NCBI GenBank assembly: GCA_016866785.1
Contig: VGLH01000031.1
Coordinates: forward strand, 1-34,894
Length of the DNA stretch: 34,894 nt
Origin: Candidatus Poribacteria bacterium
GTDB taxonomy: Bacteria; Poribacteria; WGA-4E; GCA-2687025
Direction: 5' to 3'
This document shows positions 1-8,706 of the stretch, piece by piece. The translations under genes and the position numbers were made by a program. Position 1 is the stretch's first letter; every line of letters begins with the position of its first letter. The notes below the pieces were generated by a model. It was not told the DNA's origin. It saw nothing but the letters and a program-made list of their open reading frames with translations, and did not search any database.

Positions 1-1
1 G

Positions 2-1036
2 AACGACGACTGGAACACGGTCGGTACGACCGAAATCGCCCTGAAAGGCCCGCTCCGCGTCGGGCTGTACAGTGGCGTCACCGATTCGGACGGTTCGCTT
101 GGCGTGAGTTTCTCGGACACGCTCGTCGCCGACGGATCGGCGGGTGTCGAAGGGTCGCGGGTAGAACCGGACGCCATCGCGTCGTCGTGGCAGTGGAGCC
201 GCAAGCCGGTCGAGTGGGAAGTTCGGGGCGACGCTCTGCAGGTGACGGCTCCCGTGAATGCCGACCTGTTCACGGACGACACCGCGGCGACCGTCTACCG
301 GGTCCTCGAGAGCGATTTGGCGTCGATTGAGACGCGCATCGACGCCGACTGGCGGCTCCCGGGCCCGCCGTTTCCTCCCCTGGCGATCCTTCTCATCCTG
401 CCGCTCGCTCTGATGCTCCTGCCTCTCGCGCACTCGTCCCGGAGCCGGACGGACGTCCTGTTCGCAGGTGTGCTGGTCGCGTGCTTGGTCGTCTACTTCT
501 TCTTCTACTTCGAGGGCTTGACGTGGGGCATGACGCCGGTCAGCGCCCGCTACTACAACGAAGCGACGCTGTTGGGGATGATCCCGCTCATCGCACGAGG
601 AGCCTCTATCGCTTATGTGTGGCTGCGCGGGTATCAGAGAAGGAGCGCTCCTGTCGTCGCGGCGGTCGCGCTGGCTCTTCTCACGTGGAACACGGTCGCC
701 ACGTACATCGCGATCGCCGCGCCGTACCAGCATTGGAGTAGCGTGTACCAGCGGCTCCCGAGGCTGGTTCGGGAGGCGGGACTGCATCGCGCAGTCGTGT
801 TCGTGCCCGGGACTCGAGACGCCCCTCTGGGCGACTATCCGTTCACCGACCTCGGAGACGCCGATGTGGTCTACTACAAGCTGGGCCCGGCTCCAGAGTG
901 GCGGCTGACGCACAGCGACTGGGAGTCCGTCTACAGAGCCTACTTCGCTGGGAGGACTCCGTACCTGTACCAAGCCAGCGAGCTCGCGCGTCTCACACCC
1001 CCAACGAACGGGTCGGAACCGCGAACGCGACCCTAG
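2..1036 (+). CDS. Partial membrane protein: concanavalin-like modules joined to a glycosyltransferase-like membrane C-terminus
   Basis: The frame is open from base 2, so the 5' end lies outside the window; 344 residues are visible. Residues 1-43 read like the end of a DUF1349-type concanavalin-like domain (a GPLRVGLYSG strand). Residues ~60-118 read like the start of a second copy (WQW, then VEWEVRGDALQV, then DLF). That second copy stops after about half its expected length and runs into hydrophobic segments (FPPLAILLILPLALMLLPLA; DVLFAGVLVACLVVYFFFYF; further helices). The rest (RYYNEATLLGMIPLIARG, then a soluble AVVFVPG and VVYYKLG part) resembles the C-terminal part of GT39-like membrane glycosyltransferases. 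No catalytic region is visible. The combination looks like a fusion of two unrelated genes. The family calls come from sequence feel and are inference; the coding frame itself is secure. Confidence 0.7.
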   Translation, partial: NDDWNTVGTTEIALKGPLRVGLYSGVTDSDGSLGVSFSDTLVADGSAGVEGSRVEPDAIASSWQWSRKPVEWEVRGDALQVTAPVNADLFTDDTAATVYRVLESDLASIETRIDADWRLPGPPFPPLAILLILPLALMLLPLAHSSRSRTDVLFAGVLVACLVVYFFFYFEGLTWGMTPVSARYYNEATLLGMIPLIARGASIAYVWLRGYQRRSAPVVAAVALALLTWNTVATYIAIAAPYQHWSSVYQRLPRLVREAGLHRAVVFVPGTRDAPLGDYPFTDLGDADVVYYKLGPAPEWRLTHSDWESVYRAYFAGRTPYLYQASELARLTPPTNGSEPRTRP

Positions 1037-1063
1037 CGTCGGCGTCGCCAACGACAGAACCGG

Positions 1064-1771
1064 CTACTCCTCGCGCGGCTCCCAGCCAAGCAGTCGCTTC
1101 GCCTTCGACAGGTTCAAGCGCTTGTGCTCAGGGTCCGAGCACGCCTGGATCGCGTCGAACCCGACGTGACCCTTCAGCGCCAGACCTGCCAGGTAGAGAC
1201 GCCCGAGGTCCTGGGGACCCGTCGCGAACGTCGTGTCCCGTCCAGCAGCGCGTGAGCGGTTCCAGCCGTCCGGCGTGTGCGGCAGCACCATGCGGAACGC
1301 GAGCACGGACAGGTTCGGGTTTGCAGCGGCGAACGCTCGGCAGACCTCCTCGCCGAGCCGCTTCGTGAGACCGTAGACATCCGTCGCGTCCGGCGGCATG
1401 TCTTCGCTGTCGTGATACACGGAACCACAACGCGCATAGACCGACATCGAGCTTGCGTAGATAACCCGTCCGACCCCCGCCTCGACTGCTTTCGCCAGGA
1501 GCACGTGCATGCCCTGGACGTGGACGTTGTACGAGCGCCGGACCAAATCCTCCTTGACGTTCGGGTTCGCCATCACGAGCTGGATGACAGCGTCCTGACC
1601 TGCGCAGGCGTGAGCCACGTCGGCTTCGTTGGTGATGTCGCCAATGATCGTGCGGGTCTCCGCCCCGAGTGCCGGGCGCGTGTCGAAGTAGGTGCAGTCG
1701 TGCTCCGCTTCGAGGAAGGGGCGCAGGATCGTCCCGACGTACCCTGCGCCTCCAGTGACCAGTACCTTCAT
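1064..1771 (-). CDS. NAD(P)-dependent sugar epimerase/dehydratase (extended SDR)
   Basis: A 235-residue short-chain dehydrogenase of the NAD-dependent epimerase type. The Rossmann glycine motif TGGAGYVG is at residues 6-13, an acidic residue follows strand 2 (YFDTR), the ASSMSVY strand carries the catalytic Ser, and the YxxxK pair is YGLTK near 132. It ends with the usual LLGWEPREE, where nucleotide-sugar epimerases have LGWxP. It is shorter than the usual ~310 residues, like uronate dehydrogenase-size members; the substrate cannot be read. The ATG at 1771 has an AGGAA SD 7 nt upstream. It lies 21 bp downstream of the MFS transporter on the same strand, so the two probably share a transcript. 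Confidence 0.88.
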   Translation of the reverse strand: MKVLVTGGAGYVGTILRPFLEAEHDCTYFDTRPALGAETRTIIGDITNEADVAHACAGQDAVIQLVMANPNVKEDLVRRSYNVHVQGMHVLLAKAVEAGVGRVIYASSMSVYARCGSVYHDSEDMPPDATDVYGLTKRLGEEVCRAFAAANPNLSVLAFRMVLPHTPDGWNRSRAAGRDTTFATGPQDLGRLYLAGLALKGHVGFDAIQACSDPEHKRLNLSKAKRLLGWEPREE

Positions 1772-1792
1772 CCAACGGTTCCTGAGAGGGTG

Positions 1793-3238
1793 CTACGTGC
1801 GAGCCGTGCGCGTTCGCCCGCCGAACGCGATGGCAGCGGCAACGATACACAAGACCCCCGCAAAGAGAAAGGCGGCGGTGTATTGCCCAGTGGCGTCGTA
1901 CACCCGCGCGCCGACGATGGGGCCCATGATGCCGGCGACGCCGTACGCCGTGAAGACGAAGCCGTAGTTGGTTCCCAGCCCCTTCGTGCCGAAGGCGTCG
2001 GCGGTGGCGGACGGAAACAGCGCGAAGATGCCACCGAAGTTGAATCCGATCCAGCTCGCCGCGAGCCAAAGCCCGGCGACGCCGCTGAGCCCATTGACAA
2101 TCACCATCATTGCCGCCTGCAAGACGAACATGAGCGACATCGCCCACTCGCGCCCGATGCGGTCGGAGATGGCTCCCCACCCGACCCGACCCGCCGCGTT
2201 GAACACCGCAAAGACCTGGATCATCGCGATGCCCTCATCCGGTGTCAGCGAGTTGAGGGTGGCGAACGGCTTGAGCTGGGACATGGTCATCAGTCCCGCC
2301 GTCGCGGCGAAGGTGAACATCAACCAGAGCCGCCAGAACGCCCATTTGCGGACGACCTCTTCCCAAGGCAGTTCGCCGTACCGAGGCACGGGGCGGGTTC
2401 TCGGCTGCGCCTGCTTCTGGCTTCGTCGTTGCGGAGCCTCGTAGCCCGGCGGCGGGTTCCGTAGCAGGAGACCGCCGATGGTCAACCCCGACATGCACAC
2501 CAGTCCGTGGATCCAGAAGAACGTTGAGAGCCCCACACGCTCCATGGTCCACTGCGCCGACGGCGCGAAGATGAGCGATCCCGCTCCGAAGCCGGCGACC
2601 GCGACGCCGGTGATCAGTCCGCGATGGTACGGGAACCACTTGACGCACGCCGCGATCGGAGACACGTAGCCGAGCCCGATGCCTGCGCCGCCGATGAGAC
2701 CGTACGTCAGGTAGAGCATCCACAGCGAGTCGCTCGGTCCGCCGGTGATGAACTTCTGCGCGACGAGCAGCGACGTGACGGCGGTTCCGCCCACAATCGC
2801 CTGCCTCAGCGAGTCCCCCAACTGGGATTGCCGGTTTCCCTCGAACAGCCGCACCAACTGGATAAGCAGCAGGATCGCTCCGATCGTCACCATGCCGTGG
2901 ATGATGTAGATTCCGAGCAGCGTCCCCATCTGGCTGGCGGCGATGAACGCGATGCCGAGGAATCCTGCGGACCACAGCGCCGTGAAGCGGGGCCCTCGCT
3001 CGTCTTGGAGGATTCCCGCGAAGATCATCGTCAACGCGAAGACCGCCAGCGTGATGCTGCCCGTGGTCGTGATCTGCGTCCGAGTCCAGCCGAACAACTG
3101 CTCGAACGGTTCGACGAAAACGCTGAACGCATAGACCGTCCCCAAGATCATCTGGATCATCAGCGCTCCCACGACGACCAGCCATCGAGCCCAGCTGCCG
3201 GAAACCGTCGCGGAGGCAGGCGCTGCCTGCGAGGACAT
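1793..3238 (-). CDS. MFS transporter, oxalate/formate antiporter (OFA)-like
   Basis: A 481-residue major facilitator with about twelve hydrophobic segments. The N-terminal half begins WLVVVGALMIQMILGTVYAF with FGWTRTQI following, as in OFA-family carriers of oxalate/formate or lactate/pyruvate-like monocarboxylates. The loop-2 region has FAGILQDERGPR, a variant of the MFS GxxxDRxGRR motif, and the second half has GRVGWGAISDRIGRE. A longer reading would begin at TTG 3244, but the ATG at 3238 is preferred because AAGGAA lies 7 nt upstream. The adjacent epimerase downstream suggests import and use of a sugar acid or organic acid. The substrate is inference; the family is secure. Confidence 0.88.
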   Translation of the reverse strand: MSSQAAPASATVSGSWARWLVVVGALMIQMILGTVYAFSVFVEPFEQLFGWTRTQITTTGSITLAVFALTMIFAGILQDERGPRFTALWSAGFLGIAFIAASQMGTLLGIYIIHGMVTIGAILLLIQLVRLFEGNRQSQLGDSLRQAIVGGTAVTSLLVAQKFITGGPSDSLWMLYLTYGLIGGAGIGLGYVSPIAACVKWFPYHRGLITGVAVAGFGAGSLIFAPSAQWTMERVGLSTFFWIHGLVCMSGLTIGGLLLRNPPPGYEAPQRRSQKQAQPRTRPVPRYGELPWEEVVRKWAFWRLWLMFTFAATAGLMTMSQLKPFATLNSLTPDEGIAMIQVFAVFNAAGRVGWGAISDRIGREWAMSLMFVLQAAMMVIVNGLSGVAGLWLAASWIGFNFGGIFALFPSATADAFGTKGLGTNYGFVFTAYGVAGIMGPIVGARVYDATGQYTAAFLFAGVLCIVAAAIAFGGRTRTART

Positions 3239-3337
3239 GCCCAAGTTCCTTCCTAACTACAAGGATTGCTCAGCCGAGGTGCGTTACCGAGCTAAGACGC
3301 CCGTTTCCATCCAGACCATAGCCCAGACTCTCGACTT

Positions 3338-3353
3338 TGTGCAGAGATGCACA
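3338..3353. repeat. Small inverted repeat with GAGA loop between divergent genes
   Basis: TGTGCA-GAGA-TGCACA is a perfect 6-bp inverted repeat with a 4-base centre, in the 197-bp gap between the divergent MFS and PhyH genes. A 9-base direct repeat, CAGACCATA, sits on either side (3312-3320 and 3352-3360). It could be an operator for a dimeric regulator or a minor RNA hairpin. No convincing promoter was identified in this gap. Confidence 0.3.
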
Positions 3354-3435
3354 GACCATATCGACCGTCAGGCGATACCGTGGTAACCTCCTTCGTCGAT
3401 GCCGGTTCAAATGGCTCTTCAGGTGAGGAACACCC

Positions 3436-4329
3436 ATGCCGCAACGCGAATCGCTGAAGGCGCTGACGGTCGAGCAGGCGAGGCAGTTCGTCGAGAAAGG
3501 TCATGTCGTCCTGCAAGGCTGCTTTCCTCGCAGTCTCGCCGAGGAATGGATCGGCCTCGCCTTCCGCCGATTGGGGTACGATGCGAACGATCCGAGCACA
3601 TGGCAGGTGGACCGCGTTCACATGCCGTCAATGCGGTCCGCTGACGTTCGGGTGATCGCACCGATCATCTGGGATTCGATCTGCGACGTTCTGGGCGGAG
3701 CAGAGCGGATCGCGGGAGACACTTGGCATCTCCGCGACGGGTTCATCGTCAACTTCAGCCTCGGCGCGGACCAACCGTGGACGCCTCCATCTCCCGAAGT
3801 GCGTGGATGGCACAAGGACGGCGATTTCTTCCGACACTTCCTCGACAGCCCCGAGCAGGGCTTGCTGACGATCGTGGTTTGGTCCGATATCCTGCCGCAG
3901 AGCGGCGGGACGTTCCTGTCTCCCGATTCGGTCGGGCACGTCGCGCGCCGTCTTCTGGAGCACCCGGAGGGAGTTCTGCCGAACGGCTTCGGAGGGCTCA
4001 TCAAGCGATGCACGGAGTTCGTGGAGCTCACCGGAGAAGCCGGGGACATCGCCTTGATCCACCCGTACATGCTGCATTCGGCTTCGCAGAATCCGTCAGG
4101 TCGGGCGCGGTTCATCACGAACCCGCCGGTTCACTTGCGGGAGCCGATGTGCTTCGACCGCGAGAACCCGGAGGATTACTCGCTCGTCGAGCGAGGCGTG
4201 CTGCATTCGCTCGGAGTGGAGCGACTCGACTTCCGCCCGACTGCCCCGCGAGAGCGGATCGTGCCGGAGAGGGTCCGCATCCAGCAGCAGATGCTCGAAG
4301 AGCAGAAGCGACGACTGGGCGAGCTCTGA
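3436..4329 (+). CDS. Phytanoyl-CoA dioxygenase family (PhyH) protein
   Basis: A 297-residue non-haem Fe(II)/2-oxoglutarate oxygenase. The iron facial triad is visible as HxD at H126-D128 (GWHKDGDFF) and a distal His at H214 (YMLHSAS), with R223 or R225 of the following GRARFI as the likely 2-oxoglutarate ligand. The middle of the fold has LLTIVVWSDILPQSGGTFLSPDSV, the usual PhyH strand and Gly/Ser loop. The substrate is unknown; this family hydroxylates many small molecules. A GTGAGG-like SD precedes the ATG by about 8 nt. It is transcribed away from the MFS gene and appears monocistronic. It differs from the second PhyH gene at 32392, which lacks the HxD aspartate. Confidence 0.88.
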   Translation: MPQRESLKALTVEQARQFVEKGHVVLQGCFPRSLAEEWIGLAFRRLGYDANDPSTWQVDRVHMPSMRSADVRVIAPIIWDSICDVLGGAERIAGDTWHLRDGFIVNFSLGADQPWTPPSPEVRGWHKDGDFFRHFLDSPEQGLLTIVVWSDILPQSGGTFLSPDSVGHVARRLLEHPEGVLPNGFGGLIKRCTEFVELTGEAGDIALIHPYMLHSASQNPSGRARFITNPPVHLREPMCFDRENPEDYSLVERGVLHSLGVERLDFRPTAPRERIVPERVRIQQQMLEEQKRRLGEL

Positions 4330-4417
4330 GTGGTTCATCTGGCAGACCGGTTACGATTCGCAGGGGCGATCCGCCGGGCCGCCCTCGTCGTGAAACGGGC
4401 GCCGCGCCGTCGATGTT

Positions 4418-5194
4418 CTAGCCTTCGATCTCGATGGTGGCTCCGACGAAGTAGTGATCGCTGGGGTATCGTCCGCCTTCGGAGTCGCGGACGATTTCGG
4501 CGTCCAGCACGCGCACGGACCCGCGCACGAAGACCCAGTCGATCTTCCCCAGCGTGGTGCGGTGGGCGGTGCCCTCGAAACCGTGGAACGTGAAGCCGGG
4601 CTCCCCTGGACCGTGAACCGATGCGTACGTGTCCACCCAACCGGCGTCGATGAACGATTTCAGCGCGGCGTTCGTCCCGTCGCAGTTCATGTCGCCGGTC
4701 AGCACTTGCGCGCGTTCAGCCGGGTACGCGGTGGCATCCGCATTGATGAGCGCCGCTTGTCCCTCGCGCGCAGGCTGGGACACGTGGTCGAGGTGCGTGT
4801 TCACGACCCGCAGTTCCGCACCCGTTGACGTCTCGACGAGACGAACCCAGTTCGCCAGACGGACGCAGGAGCTCTCCCACGACGAAGACCCAGCCACGTG
4901 GGGCGTTGCCGAAAGCCAGTATCCGCCCGACGAGATGAGCCAGAACGCGTCGCGGCGGTAGTAGATGGCGTTCTGCGGATTCATTCCGTTCGTCGTATCG
5001 ACCATGCCGTACCACGCGTATTCCGGCAGGAACGCGATCATGTCGCGGTGCTGCTCAATCGACATCTCCTGGGTGCAGACGATGTCAGGTCGTCTCGACC
5101 GGATCACTCGCGCGCACAGCGATTTGCGGTAGTTCCAGTGGTTGTCGCCATCGCGTCCGCCGTAGTACCGGACGTTGCAGCAAAGTATCCGCAT
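4418..5194 (-). CDS. Endonuclease/exonuclease/phosphatase family protein
   Basis: A 258-residue member of the DNase I-like EEP fold. Metal and catalytic signatures are in order: N7 (CCNVRYYGG), E43 in CTQEMS, H134 in VNTHLDH, D168 and N170 in TGDMNCD, D219 in KIDWVF, and the terminal D246-H247 in PSDHYF. The start is taken at ATG 5194 because the MRILCCNVR strand is the canonical N-terminus and GCGAGG lies just upstream; the frame stays open much further but without homology. No signal peptide is seen. Substrates in this superfamily range from nucleic acids to phosphoinositides and sphingomyelin, so the role is undefined. It converges on the PhyH gene and diverges from murJ. Confidence 0.85.
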   Translation of the reverse strand: MRILCCNVRYYGGRDGDNHWNYRKSLCARVIRSRRPDIVCTQEMSIEQHRDMIAFLPEYAWYGMVDTTNGMNPQNAIYYRRDAFWLISSGGYWLSATPHVAGSSSWESSCVRLANWVRLVETSTGAELRVVNTHLDHVSQPAREGQAALINADATAYPAERAQVLTGDMNCDGTNAALKSFIDAGWVDTYASVHGPGEPGFTFHGFEGTAHRTTLGKIDWVFVRGSVRVLDAEIVRDSEGGRYPSDHYFVGATIEIEG

Positions 5195-5374
5195 GGTTCC
5201 TCGCTCGATGTTGCTCTCCGCCAAATGGGTTCCGACGCGCCATTCTCTCACGGATGACCGCGCGGCGCGACGAGGGCGGTGATGTCGGCTTGCATCGGAA
5301 GTCGCGTCGCCGGAAGATACCGGCGTGCGCCCGACCCGTAGACCGTCCGCGGATCGCCCACGTCTAGGCAGTCC

Positions 5375-6967
5375 ATGACTCGCAGCTTGGTGCGCAACGC
5401 CGGCGTCCTCGCCTTCTTCACCGGCATCAGCCGCATTCTCGGACTCGTGCGCGACCAGGTGTTCCTCGCCCTGTTCGGCGCAGGCAACTCGGTGCTGAAC
5501 GACGCCTACCTGGCGGCGTTCCGCATCCCGAACCTGTTCCGCGACCTGTTCGCTGAGGGCGCGATGAGCGCCGCCTTCGTCACGACATTCTCCGCCACGC
5601 GCGAGAATGACGGCGACGAAAAGGCATGGGCGCTTGGGAACCGCGTCATCGCCGGCGTCGCAGTGTTCGTCGGCGGGCTGGTCGTGCTTGGCATGATCGG
5701 AGCTTCGGTCTTGGTCGGACTGATCGCGCCGGGCTTCGGCGACATCCCCGGCAAGGCGGAGCTCACGACGCAGTTGACGCGCATTCTCTGGCCCTTCCTC
5801 CTCCTGGTCGCTCTTGCCGCGGTGTGGATGGGCATGCTGAACGCCCATGACCGGTTTGCCGTGCCCGCGAGCGCCTCGACGATGTTCAACGTGGGCTCTC
5901 TCGCCATCGGCGTGCCGGTCGCGTATCTGATGGACCCGTCATGGGGTCCCAAGGCGATGGTCGGTATGACGCTGGGCACGCTGGCGGGCGGCGCGCTCCA
6001 ATGGCTGGTGCAAGTGCCCGCCCTGCGCCGCGAAGGTTTTCGGACGCGCCCGAAGCTCGACCTGCGCGATGAGGGCTTCCGGAAGGTGGTTGCGCTGATG
6101 GCTCCAGCCGTCGTCGGAACCGCAGCCGTCCAGATCAATGTGACGGTGAACACGGTGTTCGCGACGATGATCGCCGGCAACGGGCCCGTATCGTGGCTGA
6201 GCGCCGCGTTCCGGCTGATGCAGTTCCCCATCGGCGTGTTCGGCGTGGCGGTCGGTACGGCGATGCTGCCGGCTCTGTCGCGGTCCGCGATTCGGTCCGA
6301 CATGGTCGAGTATCGCGCCACGCTCGCCCGGTCGCTGCGCCTGGTCGCCATGCTGTGCCTGCCAAGCGCCTGCGGATTGGCGATCTTGGCGGAACCGTTG
6401 ATCGGTGCGCTGTATCAGCACGGGCGGTTCCTCCAGTCGGACACGATCCAGACGGCATGGGCCCTGCGCTACTACGCGATCGGGCTGACCGGCTACGCGG
6501 CGATCAAGGTGCTAGCTCCCGCCTCCTATGCCCTGGGCGATGCCCGAACGCCTGCGTTGGTCAGTGTGGCGTCCATCGCCGTCAATCTCTTCACGAACTG
6601 GCTGTTCACGATGCGGCTTGGCTGGGGACATCGCGGCTTGGCTCTTGCCGTGTCGGTCGTCGCATTGGTGAACAGCACCGCTCTTCTGGTGGCGATCTCG
6701 CAACGCATCGGCGCGCCTTCGCGCAGGTCGATCATCGAGCTGTCGAAGGTAGGTCTCGCGACGCTCGCCATGGCGGCTGTGTGTTGGCTCGCGTCGGTGT
6801 GGCTGGGTGCGACGCTCGGGGCGTCGTTCGCCGCCCGGTCGACGACCGTCATGGCGTGCGTCGCGCTGTCGATTGTCGTCTACTGGGCTGCTGCGCAACT
6901 GCTGCGCATCCAGGAGACCGCCGACGTCGTGGCAATGCTCCGGCGTCGTCTCCGTCGCCACGCGTAG
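5375..6967 (+). CDS. murJ: Lipid II flippase MurJ (MviN)
   Basis: A 530-residue integral membrane protein of the MOP superfamily that flips lipid-linked peptidoglycan precursor across the inner membrane. The N-terminus has the family hallmarks: SRILGLVRDQ, then FRIPNLFRDLFAEGAMSAAF near residues 43-65, equivalent to the LPNxLRRLFAEGA signature, followed by about 14 hydrophobic segments. Later signatures include QFPIGVFGVAVGTAMLPALSR and ALYQHGRF. Length matches the family. The ATG at 5375 has no clear SD. It stands 180 bp from the divergent EEP gene and 28 bp before the beta-helix gene, with which it may be co-transcribed. Confidence 0.95.
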   Translation: MTRSLVRNAGVLAFFTGISRILGLVRDQVFLALFGAGNSVLNDAYLAAFRIPNLFRDLFAEGAMSAAFVTTFSATRENDGDEKAWALGNRVIAGVAVFVGGLVVLGMIGASVLVGLIAPGFGDIPGKAELTTQLTRILWPFLLLVALAAVWMGMLNAHDRFAVPASASTMFNVGSLAIGVPVAYLMDPSWGPKAMVGMTLGTLAGGALQWLVQVPALRREGFRTRPKLDLRDEGFRKVVALMAPAVVGTAAVQINVTVNTVFATMIAGNGPVSWLSAAFRLMQFPIGVFGVAVGTAMLPALSRSAIRSDMVEYRATLARSLRLVAMLCLPSACGLAILAEPLIGALYQHGRFLQSDTIQTAWALRYYAIGLTGYAAIKVLAPASYALGDARTPALVSVASIAVNLFTNWLFTMRLGWGHRGLALAVSVVALVNSTALLVAISQRIGAPSRRSIIELSKVGLATLAMAAVCWLASVWLGATLGASFAARSTTVMACVALSIVVYWAAAQLLRIQETADVVAMLRRRLRRHA

Positions 6968-6995
6968 AGAGTGGTTGGTTCACGTGGAGGACCTC

Positions 6996-8450
6996 ATGGC
7001 AGCGATTCCCGTCTTTCCGGGCGCGCGCATCCGGCAGTCGGCGCGACTCGAACCACACACGTATCGCGTCGCAGACCCCGGCGGCGGAGCCCTGGTCGTC
7101 GAGGGGGACGACATCACGCTGGACTTCGGCGGCGCGACGTTGTCCGGCGCTCCTGAGCGGGCTGCTCCCGACACGTTCGCGGGGATCGGACTCGTGTCCT
7201 ACGGCAACTCGCGGCTGACGATCCGCAACGCTCGGATCCGTGGGTTCAAGACGGCGATTCACGTCCAGGGAGGCGCAGACATCGTCATCGAGAACTGCGA
7301 CCTCAGCGACAACTACGCGGCGCACCTGGGCAGCACGCCGGAGAGGGAAGACCCCGCCGACTGGATGTGGCCCCACCACAACGACCAGAACGAGTGGATG
7401 ACGAACTACGGCGCGAGCCTCTATGTCGAGGAATGCACACGGGTCGAGGTCCGTCGGAACCGAGGACGCCGCAGTCAGAACGGCATCCTGCTCGACGAGA
7501 TCAGCGAGGCGAACGTCTACGACAACGACTTCTCGTTCCAGTCTGGCTGGGGTCTCGCCATGTGGCGCTCGTGCCGCAACACGATCTCGCGCAATCGGTT
7601 CGATTGGTGTGTGCGCGGGTACAGCCACGGCGTCTACTGGCGTGGGCAAGACTCCGCCGGCATCCTCGTGTTCGAGCAATGCTCGGACAACGTGTTCGCG
7701 CTCAACAGCGCCACGCATGGCGGCGACGGCTTCTTCCTGTACGCGGGGAATCAGACGCTCCGGGAGACCGGCGAGGGCGGGTGCAACCGGAATCTGCTCT
7801 ACGGCAACGACTTCTCGCACGCCGTGGCGAACGGCATCGAGGCGACGTTCAGCGACTCCAATCGATTCATCGCCAACATCCTGAACGACTGCCAGCACGG
7901 CATCTGGGGAGGGTACTCGTACCGGACTACCATCGCCAGGAACACGGTTCGCGACTGCGCGGGCGTGGGTATCGCCATCGAGCACGGCAGCGACAACACG
8001 ATCGAGGACAATGACTTCGGGGGGAACCCGGTCGCGATCCGCCTTTGGTGGAACGACAACCCGGACCTGATGGGCGGCGTCTACGGGAGCAAGCAGAACA
8101 CCGACTCAGAGCGCAATCTCATCGCGCGCAATCGGTTCCTGCGCGATCGCGTGGCGATCCATTTGATCGACACACAGACGACGCGGATCGAGGCGAACCG
8201 GATCGTCGGATGCCTTGAGGACGTGCGTTTGGAGGGAGATTGCCGGGGAAGCGAGTCGTCTGCAAACGCGCAGACGAATGCGGTCTGGGCTGCGGGCGAC
8301 TCAGAACGGGGAGAGCTCGCACCGATGCCGCCGGTTCCGGGAACGCAGGATGCGTTCCTGCCCGCGGACATGCCGAGAGGCAGGCAGCACATCGTGATCG
8401 GCGAGTGGGGACCCGTCGAGCCGGTGCGCCAGTCGGATGCGGACGTATGA
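6996..8450 (+). CDS. Right-handed parallel beta-helix repeat protein (NosD/CASH-like)
   Basis: A 484-residue protein made of repeated ~22-30-residue rungs typical of parallel beta-helices. At least nine N-x-F/V...G-[IVL] units can be followed between residues ~85 and ~400 (for example NDFSFQSGWGLAMW, NDFSHAVANGIEATF, NTVRDCAGVGIAIEH). The entry strand ITLDFGGATLSG is typical of CASH/NosD-like domains in carbohydrate-binding or carbohydrate-cleaving proteins. No signal peptide or membrane anchor is visible. ATG 6996 is chosen because GTGGAGG lies 5-6 nt before it; readings further upstream overlap murJ. Possible roles are a polysaccharide lyase/epimerase-like enzyme or a binding protein; no catalytic set could be assigned. 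Confidence 0.82.
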   Translation: MAAIPVFPGARIRQSARLEPHTYRVADPGGGALVVEGDDITLDFGGATLSGAPERAAPDTFAGIGLVSYGNSRLTIRNARIRGFKTAIHVQGGADIVIENCDLSDNYAAHLGSTPEREDPADWMWPHHNDQNEWMTNYGASLYVEECTRVEVRRNRGRRSQNGILLDEISEANVYDNDFSFQSGWGLAMWRSCRNTISRNRFDWCVRGYSHGVYWRGQDSAGILVFEQCSDNVFALNSATHGGDGFFLYAGNQTLRETGEGGCNRNLLYGNDFSHAVANGIEATFSDSNRFIANILNDCQHGIWGGYSYRTTIARNTVRDCAGVGIAIEHGSDNTIEDNDFGGNPVAIRLWWNDNPDLMGGVYGSKQNTDSERNLIARNRFLRDRVAIHLIDTQTTRIEANRIVGCLEDVRLEGDCRGSESSANAQTNAVWAAGDSERGELAPMPPVPGTQDAFLPADMPRGRQHIVIGEWGPVEPVRQSDADV

Positions 8451-8491
8451 GCGTCGGATCGCTTCGGACACTGCCTACCCGATCCCGACGC
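8451..8491. terminator. Hairpin after the beta-helix gene
   Basis: GCGTCGGATCG (8451-8461) can pair with CGATCCCGACGC (8480-8491), leaving one bulged base and a 17-18-nt loop. It begins directly after the stop codon of the beta-helix gene. No T-run follows, so this would be at most a weak intrinsic terminator or an RNA 3'-end protector. Confidence 0.4.
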
Positions 8492-8503
8492 CGAGGTGTG
8501 CCG

Positions 8504-8706
8504 CTATACGACGGCGACCTCGGCGTCGAACATGTGCTTGCTCGGACCCTTGGCGCGCGCCTGCGCGAACGCGTCGGTGATGCGCGCAAGGTTGTCGATG
8601 AAGGCTTCCCACCGGCAGTCCGCCTGGCTTGCCTGAGCTTCCGCCAGAAGCAGTGCCATAGTGAAGTAGTCCGTCGACTGCGGATCGGGTGCGGCTGCGA
8701 TGCACC
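8504..8706 (-). pseudogene. Minus-strand coding remnant, function unknown
   Basis: Read on the minus strand to the stop at 8504-8506, this stretch gives ~65 helix-rich residues including QSTDYFTMALLLAEAQASQ and WEAFIDNLARITDAFAQARA. Third codon positions are overwhelmingly G or C, as in real genes here. Further upstream the same frame turns into basic, low-complexity residues with no such bias, so only the last ~60 codons look genuine. It may be the 3' stub of a lost gene or a small protein of ~51 residues from ATG 8659. I do not recognise the family. Confidence 0.3.

Noticed and set aside
1277-2464. Long open frame on the plus strand (395 codons) opposite the epimerase and MFS genes
   Set aside because: It is antisense to two clear genes, rich in Arg, His and Asp, without homology or SD; a high-GC shadow.
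3400-3425. TTCAAAT string as a tRNA T-loop
   Set aside because: No acceptor stem, anticodon arm or matching T-stem around it.
4418-5848. 476-codon reading of the EEP gene
   Set aside because: Only the part from ATG 5194 has homology and an SD; the leading 218 codons overlap the start of murJ and are low-complexity.
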